Below, piece after piece: positions 8,453 through 19,110 of a stretch of DNA of 64,000 nt. How positions within the stretch are numbered: the first letter of the stretch is position 1; every line of letters begins with the position of its first letter. The stretch comes from Billgrantia saliphila (GTDB lineage Bacteria > Pseudomonadota > Gammaproteobacteria > Pseudomonadales > Halomonadaceae): positions 1 through 64,000 of the forward strand of contig NZ_PJRN01000017.1 in NCBI RefSeq assembly GCF_002930105.1, in the 5' to 3' direction. The position numbers and the translations under genes were made by a program. Under the pieces are notes generated by a model. The model made no database searches. It saw only the letters and a list, made by a program, of their open reading frames with translations, and was not told the origin of the DNA.

Positions 8453-10405
8453 ATGCATGATTCCCAACACGACGACAGGCCGCTGGACCTGATCTGCCTC
8501 GGCCGCGTCGCCGTCGATCTCTATGCACAGCAGCTCGGCAGCCGCCTGGAGGACGTCGCCAGTTTCGCCAAGTACCTGGGTGGCAGCTCCGGCAACGTGG
8601 CCTACGGCACCGCCCGACTGGGGTTGAGGTCGGCCATGCTCTCGCGGGTGGGCAACGAGCAGATGGGCAACTTCGTGCGCGAGGAGCTCGAGCGCGTGGG
8701 GGTCGACACCACGGCGCTGCAGACCGACCCGGAGCGTCATACCGGCCTGGTGCTGCTGGCGCTGAAGGATCGCGAAACGTTTCCCCTGCTCTTCTATCGT
8801 CGCGACTGCGCCGACATGGCCATCGACAGCGAGGAGATCGATCCGGCCTTCATCGGTCGCGCTCGGGCGTTGGCCATCACCGGCACCCACCTCTCCACCG
8901 AGTTGACTCGGCGCGCCTGTCGCAAGGCGCTGGACGCGGCCGTCGACCACGGTGTCAAGCGGGTACTGGATATCGACTATCGACCGGTACTGTGGGGGCT
9001 GACCACTCCCGGGGACGGTGAGACCCGTTACATCGCCGATGGGAGAGTTACCGCCGATCTGCAGCGCTGGCTGCCCGACTTTGACCTGATTGTTGGCACC
9101 GAGGAGGAGTTCCACATCGCCGGGGGCTGCACCGACACCCTGGCCTCTCTGCATGCGGTGCGCGAGATCAGCGACGCCACCCTGGTGTGCAAGCTGGGGG
9201 CCCTGGGTTGCGTGGTCTTCGAGGGCGAGATTCCCGATCGCATCGAGCATGGCATCCTGGTCGAGGGCGTCAAGGTTGAGGTGCTCAACGTGCTGGGGGC
9301 CGGCGACGCCTTCATGAGTGGCTTGCTGCGGGGCTGGCTGTACGACGAGGACTGGGTAACCAGCGCCACCTATGCCAACGCCTGTGGCGCTTTGGTGGTG
9401 TCAAGACATGGCTGCGCGCCGGCCATGCCCACCGAGGAGGAGCTGTTCGACTACCTGGGGCGCCGCGCCTCCGTGACGCACCCCGACAAGGACGAGCGCC
9501 TCAATCATCTGCATCGCGCCACCACCCGCTGGCCCGCCGAGTGGTCGGAAGTGTGCGGCCTGGCCTTCGATCATCGCCGTCAGCTCACCGATATGGCTCG
9601 CGAAGTACGGGCCGACCCACAGCGCATTCCGGAGCTCAAGCGGCTGCTGGTGCGTGCCGCGGAGAGCGGGGCCCGCCAGGCCGGGATACCTCAGCCGGCT
9701 ATCCTGGTCGACGACGTCTACGGGCAGGATGCCCTCAATGATGCGACCGGCCGCGGCTGGTGGCTGGGACGCCCGGTAGAGCTGCCCGGCTCGCGTCCGC
9801 TGCGCTTTCAGCATGGCGACGACCTGGGCAGCCGACTGCGCTGCTGGCCGCGCGAACACATCATCAAGTGCCTGGTGTTCTATCACCCGGACGACCCGCT
9901 GGCGCTGCGCCTGGACCAGGAAGCCCGCCTGCGCCAGCTCTACCGGGCCGCCTGCGAGAACGGCCTGGAACTGCTGTTGGAAGTGATTCCGCCGGCTGAC
10001 ATGCCAGCGGACGATGCGACGCTGCCGCGCAGCCTGCAACGCTTATACAACCTGGGGATACGCCCCGATTGGTGGAAGTTGCCGGCTCTCTCGGACGCTG
10101 CCTGGCAGGCGGTCGGTCGAGTCATCGACGCACAGGACCCGCATTGCCGGGGCGTGGTGCTGCTGGGATTGGATGCGCCCATGGAGGCGATGAAGCGCGG
10201 CTTCGTTTCCGCGGCTCGTCACTGGCAGTGCAAGGGATTCACCGTGGGCCGGACGCTATTTGCCGCCGCCAGCCGCGAATGGCTGTCGGGGGACATCGAC
10301 GACGCTCAACTGATCGAGCGGGTGGCGGCCAACTATGCCGAACTGATTCAGGAGTGGCGGCGCTGGCGCCATGCCGCTCCCCAGCGGGAGGAGACGCTGA
10401 CATGA
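8453..10405 (+). CDS. iolC: 5-dehydro-2-deoxygluconokinase fused to a DUF2090 aldolase-like domain
   Basis: The 650-residue protein joins two catalytic modules. Residues 1 to about 330 are a PfkB-family kinase (IolC) with the ribokinase signature GGSSGNVAYGTARLG near residue 43 and NVLGAGDAFMSG with the catalytic aspartate near residue 284. Residues from about 340 to 640 are a DUF2090 domain, a TIM-barrel segment related to class I aldolases. Together they could phosphorylate 2-deoxy-5-keto-gluconate and cleave the product to dihydroxyacetone phosphate and malonate semialdehyde, replacing a separate IolJ. The start at 8453 follows GGAGAG. Its stop overlaps the iolD start as ATGA. Confidence 0.9.
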   Translation: MHDSQHDDRPLDLICLGRVAVDLYAQQLGSRLEDVASFAKYLGGSSGNVAYGTARLGLRSAMLSRVGNEQMGNFVREELERVGVDTTALQTDPERHTGLVLLALKDRETFPLLFYRRDCADMAIDSEEIDPAFIGRARALAITGTHLSTELTRRACRKALDAAVDHGVKRVLDIDYRPVLWGLTTPGDGETRYIADGRVTADLQRWLPDFDLIVGTEEEFHIAGGCTDTLASLHAVREISDATLVCKLGALGCVVFEGEIPDRIEHGILVEGVKVEVLNVLGAGDAFMSGLLRGWLYDEDWVTSATYANACGALVVSRHGCAPAMPTEEELFDYLGRRASVTHPDKDERLNHLHRATTRWPAEWSEVCGLAFDHRRQLTDMAREVRADPQRIPELKRLLVRAAESGARQAGIPQPAILVDDVYGQDALNDATGRGWWLGRPVELPGSRPLRFQHGDDLGSRLRCWPREHIIKCLVFYHPDDPLALRLDQEARLRQLYRAACENGLELLLEVIPPADMPADDATLPRSLQRLYNLGIRPDWWKLPALSDAAWQAVGRVIDAQDPHCRGVVLLGLDAPMEAMKRGFVSAARHWQCKGFTVGRTLFAAASREWLSGDIDDAQLIERVAANYAELIQEWRRWRHAAPQREETLT

Positions 10406-12249
10406 GTACCGTTCGTCTGACCATGGCCCAGGCTCTGGTTCGCTACCTGGCGGCCCAGCGCATCGAGCATGAGGGGAGGGAGGTCCCGCTGTTCGCGGGC
10501 GTCTTTGCCATCTTCGGTCACGGCAACGTGGCCGGTCTCGGCGAAGCGCTCTATCACGTTCAGGATACGCTGCCGACGCTTCGCGCCCATAACGAACAGA
10601 CCATGGCTCATGCCGCCATTGCTTTCACCAAGGCGCATGGGCGACGGCAAATGATGGCCGCGACCAGTTCCATCGGGCCGGGGGCGACCAACATGGTCAC
10701 TGCCGCGGCGCTGGCCCACGCCAACCGACTGCCGGTGTTGCTGCTGCCCGGCGATACCTTCGCCACGCGCGAGCCTGACCCGGTGCTGCAACAGGTGGAG
10801 CATTTCGGCGACCCGACGACAACGGTCAACGACTGCTTTCGTCCGGTCTCGCGCTACTTCGACCGCATCACCCGGCCCGAGCAACTGCTGACCAGCCTGC
10901 CCCAGGCGATCGCCACGCTGCTCGACCCTGAGCACTGCGGCCCGGCAACCCTGGCGCTGCCCCAGGACGTGCAGACCTTCGCCTACGACTATCCCGAGAC
11001 ATTCTTCGTACCGAGGGCTCATCGCATTCGACGTCCCCAACCGGATCCCCGGGAACTGGAAGCGGCCATCGCTGCTCTGGCCGACGCCGAGCGTCCGCTG
11101 ATTATCGCCGGAGGCGGCGTGCATTATGCCGACGCCTGCGCGCGGCTCGCCGACTTCGCCCGAGCTCGCGGCGTGCCGGTGGCCGAGACCCAGGCAGGCA
11201 AGGGGGCGCTGCCCGACGGCCACCCCTGCGCGGTGGGCGCCATCGGCGTCACCGGCAGCGAGGCCGCCAATCGGCTTGCCGAGCAGGCCGACGTGGTCCT
11301 TGCCGTGGGCACCCGCCTGCAGGATTTCACGACGGGATCGCGAGCGCTGTTCGAGCGCGACGGCCTGACCCTGGTGGCGCTGAATGTGGGCCGCTTCGAT
11401 AGCCAGAAGCACCGTGCCCTGCCGCTGATCGGCGATGCTCGCGATGGTCTGACGGCGCTCGATGCGGGGCTCGCCGAATGGCGCGCCAGCGAGGCCTGGC
11501 GCGAGCGGGCAGGCAGCCTCAAGCGCCAATGGGCCGAGGTGGTGGTGCGGGTCACCGCCGCCGACGGCCGCGAACTGCCCACCGACGCTCAGGTGATCGG
11601 CGCGGTCAACCGACAGGCCGGTGAGGATGGCACGGTGGTGTGCGCCGCCGGCGGGCTTCCCGGCGAGCTCCACAAGCTGTGGCAGTGCGCGGGACCCGGC
11701 TGCTATCACGTGGAGTACGGCTACTCCTGCATGGGATACGAGATCGCCGGTGGCCTGGGGGTCAAGATGGCCCGGCCCGAGCGCGAGGTGTTCGTCATGG
11801 TGGGCGACGGCAGCTACCTGATGCACAACTCGGAACTCGCCACCTCGGTGATGCTGGGTCACAAGCTGGTTGTGGTGGTGCTCGACAATCGCGGCTTCGG
11901 CTGCATCAACCGCCTGCAGCAGGCGACCGGCGGTGCCGGTTTCAACAACCTGCTCGCGGATTGTCGCTCAGTGCCGGAAGGTGCGCCCAAGACCGATTTC
12001 GCCGCCCATGCCCGTGCTCTGGGTTGCCTGGCCGAGAGCGTGCGCGGCATCGCCGAACTGGAGCAGGCGCTGGCGCGTGCTCGCCAGGCCAACGGTACCT
12101 ATGTCATCGCTCTCGACACCGATCCTCTGCCAAGCACCGTCGAGGGGGGCGCCTGGTGGGACGTGGCGGTGCCCGAGGTCTCCGAGCGCGAGCAAGTCAG
12201 CCAGGCGTATGCGGGGTACTGCGAGGCCAAACAGCGTCAGCAGCGTTGA
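10402..12249 (+). CDS. iolD: 3D-(3,5/4)-trihydroxycyclohexane-1,2-dione acylhydrolase
   Basis: The 615-residue thiamine-diphosphate enzyme hydrolyses the ring of the trihydroxycyclohexanedione to 5-deoxy-glucuronate. The N-terminal ThDP-binding half holds GHGNVAGLGEAL and the catalytic glutamate in RAHNEQTMAHAA (about residue 60). The C-terminal half holds MVGDGSYLMHNSELATS, the GDG...N cofactor and magnesium motif (about residues 470-486). Length is normal for IolD. The start codon overlaps the iolC stop (ATGA), so translation is likely coupled. Confidence 0.95.
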   Translation: MSTVRLTMAQALVRYLAAQRIEHEGREVPLFAGVFAIFGHGNVAGLGEALYHVQDTLPTLRAHNEQTMAHAAIAFTKAHGRRQMMAATSSIGPGATNMVTAAALAHANRLPVLLLPGDTFATREPDPVLQQVEHFGDPTTTVNDCFRPVSRYFDRITRPEQLLTSLPQAIATLLDPEHCGPATLALPQDVQTFAYDYPETFFVPRAHRIRRPQPDPRELEAAIAALADAERPLIIAGGGVHYADACARLADFARARGVPVAETQAGKGALPDGHPCAVGAIGVTGSEAANRLAEQADVVLAVGTRLQDFTTGSRALFERDGLTLVALNVGRFDSQKHRALPLIGDARDGLTALDAGLAEWRASEAWRERAGSLKRQWAEVVVRVTAADGRELPTDAQVIGAVNRQAGEDGTVVCAAGGLPGELHKLWQCAGPGCYHVEYGYSCMGYEIAGGLGVKMARPEREVFVMVGDGSYLMHNSELATSVMLGHKLVVVVLDNRGFGCINRLQQATGGAGFNNLLADCRSVPEGAPKTDFAAHARALGCLAESVRGIAELEQALARARQANGTYVIALDTDPLPSTVEGGAWWDVAVPEVSEREQVSQAYAGYCEAKQRQQR

Positions 12250-12307
12250 TTCCATTCGATAAAGGACATGGCAAGCGGCCTCGACCGCTTCGCCAAGGAG
12301 CATGCCG

Positions 12308-13210
12308 ATGAGCCGTGTACGCTTGGGGATCAATCCCCTCACCTGGACCAATGACGACCTGCCGAGTCTCGGCGCCGACACTCCGCTGGAGGTGTGTCTC
12401 GATGAGGGGCGCGAGGCCGGCTTCGCCGGTTTCGAGCTCGGCAACAAGTTTCCGCGCACGCCTGACGCTCTCTCGAAAGTGCTGGATCGCTTCGACCTGG
12501 CGCTGGTCTCCGGCTGGTATTCCGCCCGGTTGCTCGAGCGCAGCCCGCAGGAGGAGATCGAGGCCGTTCAGGATCATCTCGACCTGCTCAAGCAGTGCGG
12601 CGCCGAGGTGATGGTGTTCTGCGAAGTGAGTCGCTGTATCCATGGCAACCGGGGCGTTCCCCTCTCGCAGCGGCCGCATCTGGACGATGCCGACTGGCAG
12701 CGCCTCACCGAAGGACTGAACGTGGTGGGCGACTACCTCGGCGAGCAGGGCATTCACCTGGCGTACCACCATCACCTGGGTACCGTGGTGGAGAGCCAAC
12801 AGGACGTGGAGCGCATGCTCGACAACACCCGCGACTCCGTGGGCCTGCTGCTCGATCTGGGTCACCTGCGCGGCGCCGACGGTGATCCTCTCGCCGTCGC
12901 CCAGCGCTACGCATCGCGCATCAAGCACGTGCACTGCAAAGACGTGCGCTATCCGATCCGCGAGGAGCAGCGCAATCGCGACAAGAGCTTTCTCGACGCT
13001 GTCCTCGATGGCCTGTTCACCGTGCCGGGCGATGGCAACGTCGACTTCCTTCCCACCCTGACCCGCCTGCGCGAAGCCGGCTACCAAGGCTGGCTGGTGG
13101 TGGAGGCCGAACAGGATCCCGAAATCGCGCATCCGCTCACTTATGCTCGCATGGGCTATCGCAATCTGCGCGCCCTGGCCGAGCAGGCGGGGTTCCGGAT
13201 CGACGAGTGA
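12308..13210 (+). CDS. iolE: Inosose dehydratase
   Basis: The 300-residue TIM-barrel metalloenzyme removes water from scyllo-inosose to give the diketone used by IolD. The starts RLGINPLTWTNDDLP, HLAYHHHLGT, LLLDLGHL and HVHCKD are IolE signature blocks supplying metal ligands. AAGGAG at 12295-12300 stands seven bases before the ATG at 12308 and only one base before the in-frame ATG at 12302, so 12308 is preferred. It follows iolD by 58 bases. Confidence 0.92.
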   Translation: MSRVRLGINPLTWTNDDLPSLGADTPLEVCLDEGREAGFAGFELGNKFPRTPDALSKVLDRFDLALVSGWYSARLLERSPQEEIEAVQDHLDLLKQCGAEVMVFCEVSRCIHGNRGVPLSQRPHLDDADWQRLTEGLNVVGDYLGEQGIHLAYHHHLGTVVESQQDVERMLDNTRDSVGLLLDLGHLRGADGDPLAVAQRYASRIKHVHCKDVRYPIREEQRNRDKSFLDAVLDGLFTVPGDGNVDFLPTLTRLREAGYQGWLVVEAEQDPEIAHPLTYARMGYRNLRALAEQAGFRIDE

Positions 13211-13288
13211 CCTTCCCGTCTTCATACAACCCAAGAGGCGGCATATGTTTTCGTTTCGTCCCGCAGCCACGTCGAGAGGACGGTCTCG

Positions 13289-14416
13289 ATGCAGACGCTG
13301 AAGTTCGGTCTTATCGGGACCGGCTATATGGGCAAGGCCCACGCAATCGCCCTCAGGGCCGCCCCCACCGTATTCCCTTTATCTGCCAATCCGGTCTGTG
13401 AACTGCTAGCCGAGATCGACGACGAACTGGCCTCGCGCAAGGCTCGAGAGTTGGGCTTCGCCCGGGCCACTGGCGACTGGAAGGCGTTGATCAGCGACCC
13501 CGAAGTCGATGTGGTAGACATCTGCTCACCCAACTTCCTGCACAAGGAGATGGCCCTTGCCGCCATCGCCGCCGGCAAGCATGTCTACGCCGAGAAGCCG
13601 CTGGCGCTCACGGCTGACGATGCGCAAGAGATGGTCGAGGCCGCTGAGCGAGCCGGGATTCGGACGTTGGTGGGCTTCAACTATATCCGCAACCCGGCGT
13701 CCCAGCTGGCGCGGGAAATCGTCGCCAGCGGCGAAATAGGAGAGTTGATTCACTTCCGAGGTCGCCACAACGAGGACTACATGGCCGACCCTGAGCTGCC
13801 CCACGGCTGGCGAACCCGGCGCGAGACGGCAGGGGCCGGAGCACTGGGAGACGTGGGGTCGCATATTCTCAACATGGCGGAATATCTCACTGGCCAGCGT
13901 ATCGCCGACGTGTTCGGTCAGCTGCAGACGGTTATCGCCCGCCGGCCTCTCGCCGAAGGCAGCGGCACGGGTGAGGTGGAGAATGACGATCAGGCCCAAG
14001 TACTGCTGCGCTTCGACGGCGGCCTTATCGGCAATATCGAGACATCCCGGGTCGCTACCGGTCGCAAGATGGGACTTGCCTATACCATTACCGGCACCAG
14101 GGGAGCGATCCTCTTCGATCAGGAGCGCATGAGCGAACTGCAGCTTTACAAGAGCGAGGGATCCAAGGGGCGTCGCGGTTTCAGCACGTTGCTGATGGGG
14201 CCCGAGCATCCCGACTATGCCGCCTTCAGCCCGGCTGCCGGTCATGGGCTGGGCTACAACGACCAGAAGATCATCGAGATTCGCGACCTAGTGGAGGGTA
14301 TCGTGGCGGGCCGGTCTCTCTATCCCGACTTTCGCGAGGCATGGCGGATCAACTGCATGATCGAGGCCATCGAAAGGTCGCATAACGAAGGAGGGTGGGT
14401 TCGCGTTGCGGCATGA
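13289..14416 (+). CDS. Gfo/Idh/MocA-family dehydrogenase, second cyclitol dehydrogenase of the locus
   Basis: The 375-residue protein has an N-terminal NAD(P) fold (IGTGYMGKAHAIAL, residues 8-21), the conserved YAEKPLALT motif near residue 101, and the C-terminal GFO_IDH_MocA domain with DVGSHILNMAEYLTG (about 189). It is clearly distinct from IolG at 2472-3467 and longer by about 45 residues. By position it may oxidise a different inositol stereoisomer (scyllo- or D-chiro-) or a methylated or glycosylated inositol; the sequence does not settle this. It is the last gene of the rightward inositol operon. GAGAGG precedes the ATG. Confidence 0.75.
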   Translation: MQTLKFGLIGTGYMGKAHAIALRAAPTVFPLSANPVCELLAEIDDELASRKARELGFARATGDWKALISDPEVDVVDICSPNFLHKEMALAAIAAGKHVYAEKPLALTADDAQEMVEAAERAGIRTLVGFNYIRNPASQLAREIVASGEIGELIHFRGRHNEDYMADPELPHGWRTRRETAGAGALGDVGSHILNMAEYLTGQRIADVFGQLQTVIARRPLAEGSGTGEVENDDQAQVLLRFDGGLIGNIETSRVATGRKMGLAYTITGTRGAILFDQERMSELQLYKSEGSKGRRGFSTLLMGPEHPDYAAFSPAAGHGLGYNDQKIIEIRDLVEGIVAGRSLYPDFREAWRINCMIEAIERSHNEGGWVRVAA

Positions 14417-14509
14417 CGCTCAGATAGCCTGCGCATCGTCGTGCCTTTGCCCTTCGCCCCTTACCTTGTCTACGTTAAACAGCGTATATCCATGGACTGG
14501 GAGGTAAGC

Positions 14510-14761
14510 ATGACACGTTATGGAACAAGCATGCGTAACGCCGTGGTGATCTTTGCCGCATCGCTGATGCTGGCGCTGGCCGGGTGTGGCACCAGCACCG
14601 GTGAGCGCGCCGCCAGCGGTGCCGGCGTCGGGGCTGCCACCGGGGCGGCGGCAGGTGCGGTTACGGGCGGTGATCCGGTGACCGGCGCTGCCATCGGTGC
14701 CGGTGCCGGCGCCGCGACCGGGGCCGCTACCGATGAGGACGATATCGACCTCGACGATTGA
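14510..14761 (+). CDS. Small lipoprotein with glycine-zipper segment
   Basis: The 83-residue product starts MTRYGTSMRNAVV, has a hydrophobic signal segment and a lipobox LALAGC (cysteine about residue 26). A Gly/Ala repeat segment of the glycine-zipper type follows (GAGVGAATGAAAGAVTGG) and then an acidic tail EDDIDLDD. It is predicted to be lipidated and attached to the outer membrane. GGGAGG five to six bases before the ATG at 14510 decides the start. It stands alone between the inositol operon and the aspartokinase. No specific function is recognised. Confidence 0.75.
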   Translation: MTRYGTSMRNAVVIFAASLMLALAGCGTSTGERAASGAGVGAATGAAAGAVTGGDPVTGAAIGAGAGAATGAATDEDDIDLDD

Positions 14762-14797
14762 CCGCTGCCGCTTACCGGCGGCGCCCAGGCAACCCCG

Positions 14798-14828
14798 AGC
14801 CGCACAGGCCATGGCCTGTGCGGCTTTG
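14798..14828. terminator. Bidirectional terminator between lipoprotein and aspartokinase genes
   Basis: AGCCGCACAGGCCA and TGGCCTGTGCGGCT form a perfect 14-base inverted repeat, followed by TTT on the plus strand. It lies between two convergent genes and can serve both. Confidence 0.7.
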
Positions 14829-14873
14829 CATGTGGAGCTTCCCGCCGCGTGAGGCGAGGGTTGTGACTTTCGC

Positions 14874-16172
14874 TCAGTCGGGGATGTGCCAGGTCTCGGG
14901 GCAGTCCCGGCTGCGGAACAGGCGCTGAGCGGTGGTGTCGTTGCGCCGTTCCACCAGCGTTTCGCGGTCCGCACCGAGCGCGTCCATCATTCCTTGGCGG
15001 GGATGACGCACCGTGAGCAGCGTCAGTGAGTCCTCGTGTCTGACAGCGTAATCCCCCTCGAGCGACTCGATCATCGGCGCCAGCCGCTCGGGCTTGTCGT
15101 CGAGACATATGGCGAAGCGCATGGCGCCGCTGTCGACCAGGTTGGCATGCAGGCCGGCCTCGACCAGATGCCCCAGGATGTCGTGCTGGCGCGGTTCGTC
15201 CATGAACGCGAAGTCCCGCGGTCGAACCTCGAGCCAGACCTGATTCTCACGCAGGATGCAGCAGGGCACGTCGGCGTCGAAGCGGCGCTCGGCGTCGATG
15301 ACGGTGGGCGCGGCGTCGGGTGTCTCGAAGGAACGCACCGTCAGCGGAATCGCCTTCTCCTGCAGCGGCCCCAGGGTCTTGGGGTGGATCACCTTGGCGC
15401 CGTGCCAGGCCAGTTCGGTCGCCTCGCCGTAGGAGATCCGTTCGAGCTGCACGGCGTTGTCGAATCGCCGCGGGTCGGCATTGTAGAGCCCGGTGACGTC
15501 CTTCCAGATCACCACCTCTCGGGCATCGAGGCAGTGAGCGAAGATCGCTGCGCTGAAATCCGAGCCCTCGCGGCCCAGTGTGGTGGCGGCGCCCTGCGCC
15601 GTACCGCCGATGAAACCTTGAGTGAGAATCACGCGATCGCTTCCCGCCAGGCGCTCGCCAATGGCCTCGGCGGTGGCCGGCCAGTCGAGGTTGGCGGCCT
15701 GATGGCAGGCATCGGTGCGCACCAGCTCGCGGGCATCGTGCCAGTCGGTGGCGGTGCCTTGATGGTTCAGCCAGGCGGCGACGATGGTGGTGGAGATCAG
15801 CTCGCCGTAGCAGACGGTCTGGTCGTAGTGCTTGGCATAGGCGGCGCCACGATGCTTTTGGTGCTGCGCGTCGAGCTCGTCGAACAGGGCGTCGACGCGC
15901 TCGGCAGGCGAATCCTGCGCGTCGTCGAACAGCGACTCGATCGCCTCGCGATGCTCGGCCTGCAGCGCCTCGAAGCACTTGCGGTAATCGTCACTTCGGT
16001 GCTCGTCGCGGGCGGCGGCGAGCAGCGTTTCAAGCTTGTTGGTGGTCTTGCCCATGGCCGACACCACCACGACCAGCGGTCGATCCTTGTGATCCTCGAT
16101 CAGCGGGGTCAGGTGGCGAATGGCATCGGCATCCTTGATCGAGGCGCCGCCGAACTTGAACACGGTCGTCAT
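14874..16172 (-). CDS. Aspartate kinase (aspartokinase), polyamine-cluster type
   Basis: The 432-residue kinase phosphorylates L-aspartate to 4-phospho-aspartate, the first step toward aspartate semialdehyde. It has the N-terminal KFGGAS motif (usual form KFGGTS), VSAMGKTTNKLETLL, the GREGSDFSAA substrate loop (about residue 210) and a C-terminal region that should hold ACT-like regulatory domains. It lies just downstream of nspC and the carboxynorspermidine dehydrogenase gene on the same strand but after a terminator, so it has its own promoter. Aspartate semialdehyde is a substrate of that dehydrogenase, so this may be a pathway-dedicated isozyme rather than the main LysC. Confidence 0.85.
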   Translation of the reverse strand: MTTVFKFGGASIKDADAIRHLTPLIEDHKDRPLVVVVSAMGKTTNKLETLLAAARDEHRSDDYRKCFEALQAEHREAIESLFDDAQDSPAERVDALFDELDAQHQKHRGAAYAKHYDQTVCYGELISTTIVAAWLNHQGTATDWHDARELVRTDACHQAANLDWPATAEAIGERLAGSDRVILTQGFIGGTAQGAATTLGREGSDFSAAIFAHCLDAREVVIWKDVTGLYNADPRRFDNAVQLERISYGEATELAWHGAKVIHPKTLGPLQEKAIPLTVRSFETPDAAPTVIDAERRFDADVPCCILRENQVWLEVRPRDFAFMDEPRQHDILGHLVEAGLHANLVDSGAMRFAICLDDKPERLAPMIESLEGDYAVRHEDSLTLLTVRHPRQGMMDALGADRETLVERRNDTTAQRLFRSRDCPETWHIPD

Positions 16173-16276
16173 TTCCGGCTCTCCCTGGCTGTACGTGCGT
16201 GCCTATACCATGGTGCATAACCCCGGGAAGAGAAAGGGGGCGGCGGCTCGACATGCAAGTCGCGGTGCAGAAACGC

Positions 16277-16300
16277 AAAAAGCCCCCGCAGGGGCTTCTT
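16277..16300 (-). terminator. Terminator after nspC
   Basis: On the minus strand, AAGCCCC-TGCG-GGGGCTT is followed by a TTTT run. It lies 26 bases after the nspC stop and separates it from the aspartokinase gene. Confidence 0.8.
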
Positions 16301-16326
16301 GGGCGACGCAACCGATTTCGGTAAAG

Positions 16327-17474
16327 CTAGCTCAGGCGTTCCTTGTAGGCCTCATAGCCGAAGGTCTTCACCGTGCGCACCTTGCGGCTGACTTCGTCCA
16401 CGCGGCAGATCGACGGCAGGCGAATGCCATTGAAGGTGGTGGTCTTGACCATGGTGTAGTGAGCCATATCGGTGAACACCAGGCGGTCGCCGATGGACAG
16501 CGGCTCGTCGAACGAGTAGCGGCCGATCACGTCGCCGGCCAGGCACGTCGTGCCGCCCAGGCGATAGGTATGGGCTTTCTCGCCCGGCTCGCCGGCGCCG
16601 ACGATCTGCGGCCGGTAGGGCATCTCCAGTACGTCGGGCATGTGCGCGGTGGCCGATGTATCGAGAATGGCGTTGGGGCCGTCGTTCTCGACGATGTCCA
16701 GCACCGTGCAGACCAGGTAGCCGGTGTTCAGCGCTATCGCCTCGCCGGGCTCCAGATAGACGGTGAGGTGTGGATGGCGATCGCGGAAACCGCGAACCAG
16801 CCGCACCAGGCGTTCGATATCGTAGTCGGCGCGGGTGATGTGATGGCCGCCGCCGAAATTGACCCAGCGCATGTCGGCCAGATACTGACCGAACCTGGCC
16901 TCGAAGGCTTCCAGCGTGACCTCGAGCGCGTCGCTGTTCTGCTCGCATAGGGTGTGGAAATGCAACCCTTCCAGGCCTGCGAGATCGACGCCTTCCATGT
17001 CCACTGCGCGCGTGCCCAGACGCGAACCGGGGGAGCAGGGGTCGTAGAGCGCCACCTGCCCCGTCGAACGCTCGGGGTTGACCCGCAGCCCGCAGGAAAC
17101 CTGGCGCGGCGCCGCCGCGACGGTGTCGCGGAAGTGTCGCCACTGTCCCGGGGAGTTGAAGCTGATGTGATGTGCATACTGCAGCACCACGTTCATCTCC
17201 TCCTCGGTGAAGGCCGGCGAGTAGACGTGCACCTCGCCGCCGAAGGTCTCCGCGCCCAGGCGCGCCTCGTCCTGCCCGCTGGCGGTGGTGCCCACCAGGT
17301 ACTGGCTCACCAGTGGAAAGGTATCCCACATGGCGAAGCCCTTCAGTGCCAGCAGAATGCGCGCGCCGCTCTCCTCCTGAACCTGCCGCAGCAGCTCCAG
17401 GTTGCGGCGCAGCAGCGCGTCGTCGACCACATAGGCCGGCGACGGGCAGGCGTGTATGTCGAAGTCGAGTCGTG

Positions 17475-17478
<4 letters not shown>
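16327..17478 (-). CDS. nspC: Carboxynorspermidine/carboxyspermidine decarboxylase
   Basis: The 383-residue PLP enzyme of the alanine-racemase-fold decarboxylase family removes CO2 from carboxynorspermidine or carboxyspermidine to give norspermidine or spermidine. The PLP lysine is in LLALKGFAMWD (about residue 42). HTLCEQNSDAL supplies the active-site cysteine region, and FGGGHHITRADYD and the EPGEA block bind phosphate and substrate. The start at 17478 overlaps the stop of the dehydrogenase gene as ATGA, indicating coupled translation. Confidence 0.93.
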
Positions 17479-18674
<1,196 letters not shown>

Positions 18675-19110
18675 GGGCCTCTCGAATCCAGATCGGGGAA
18701 ATGACTATGAAAGGGTAGGGTCTTATCGGGATTTCGGCCATCTCGTATGCCCAGGCCCGACGCCACCCCGGTCACGCTCATCGCTTGGGCGCTGATGATG
18801 GCTTCCCCTGGCCACGGTATCAAGCGATTTTGGTGGTCCGGATTAGACGAAAGTCGGGGCAAACGATGCGATCGACAGGTGAGCAGAACAGCGCTCTTTA
18901 GGTCATGCGCCATCATTACAAAACGAGACAATTCTTTGTGACCTTGAGGTAGTCCTTATGCCTTTGTTTGCAAACCACTTTTTTGTCAACGAGCTGTAGC
19001 TGGCTTGACGTTATCGAATGCTGAGAAAAACTCTATAACTTATGTTATGAATTTTTATATAAGCAAATGGTGTAAGATGTGAGTATTCTCTTCTCCTGGA
19101 GATTGCCGAT
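18675..19110. other. 436-base gene-free, AT-rich divergent spacer
   Basis: This spacer separates the leftward polyamine operon from the rightward Crp/Fnr gene. The right half (about 18,930-19,090) is clearly AT-richer than the rest of the window and has TTGACG near 19,001 and several TATA-like stretches, as expected of promoters. I see no RNA gene, no convincing small gene and no clear operator. Confidence 0.5.

Noticed and set aside
16200..16276. Promoter of the aspartokinase gene upstream of its start.
   Set aside because: A promoter is needed there because a terminator precedes it, but no pair of -35 and -10 elements was convincing enough to annotate.
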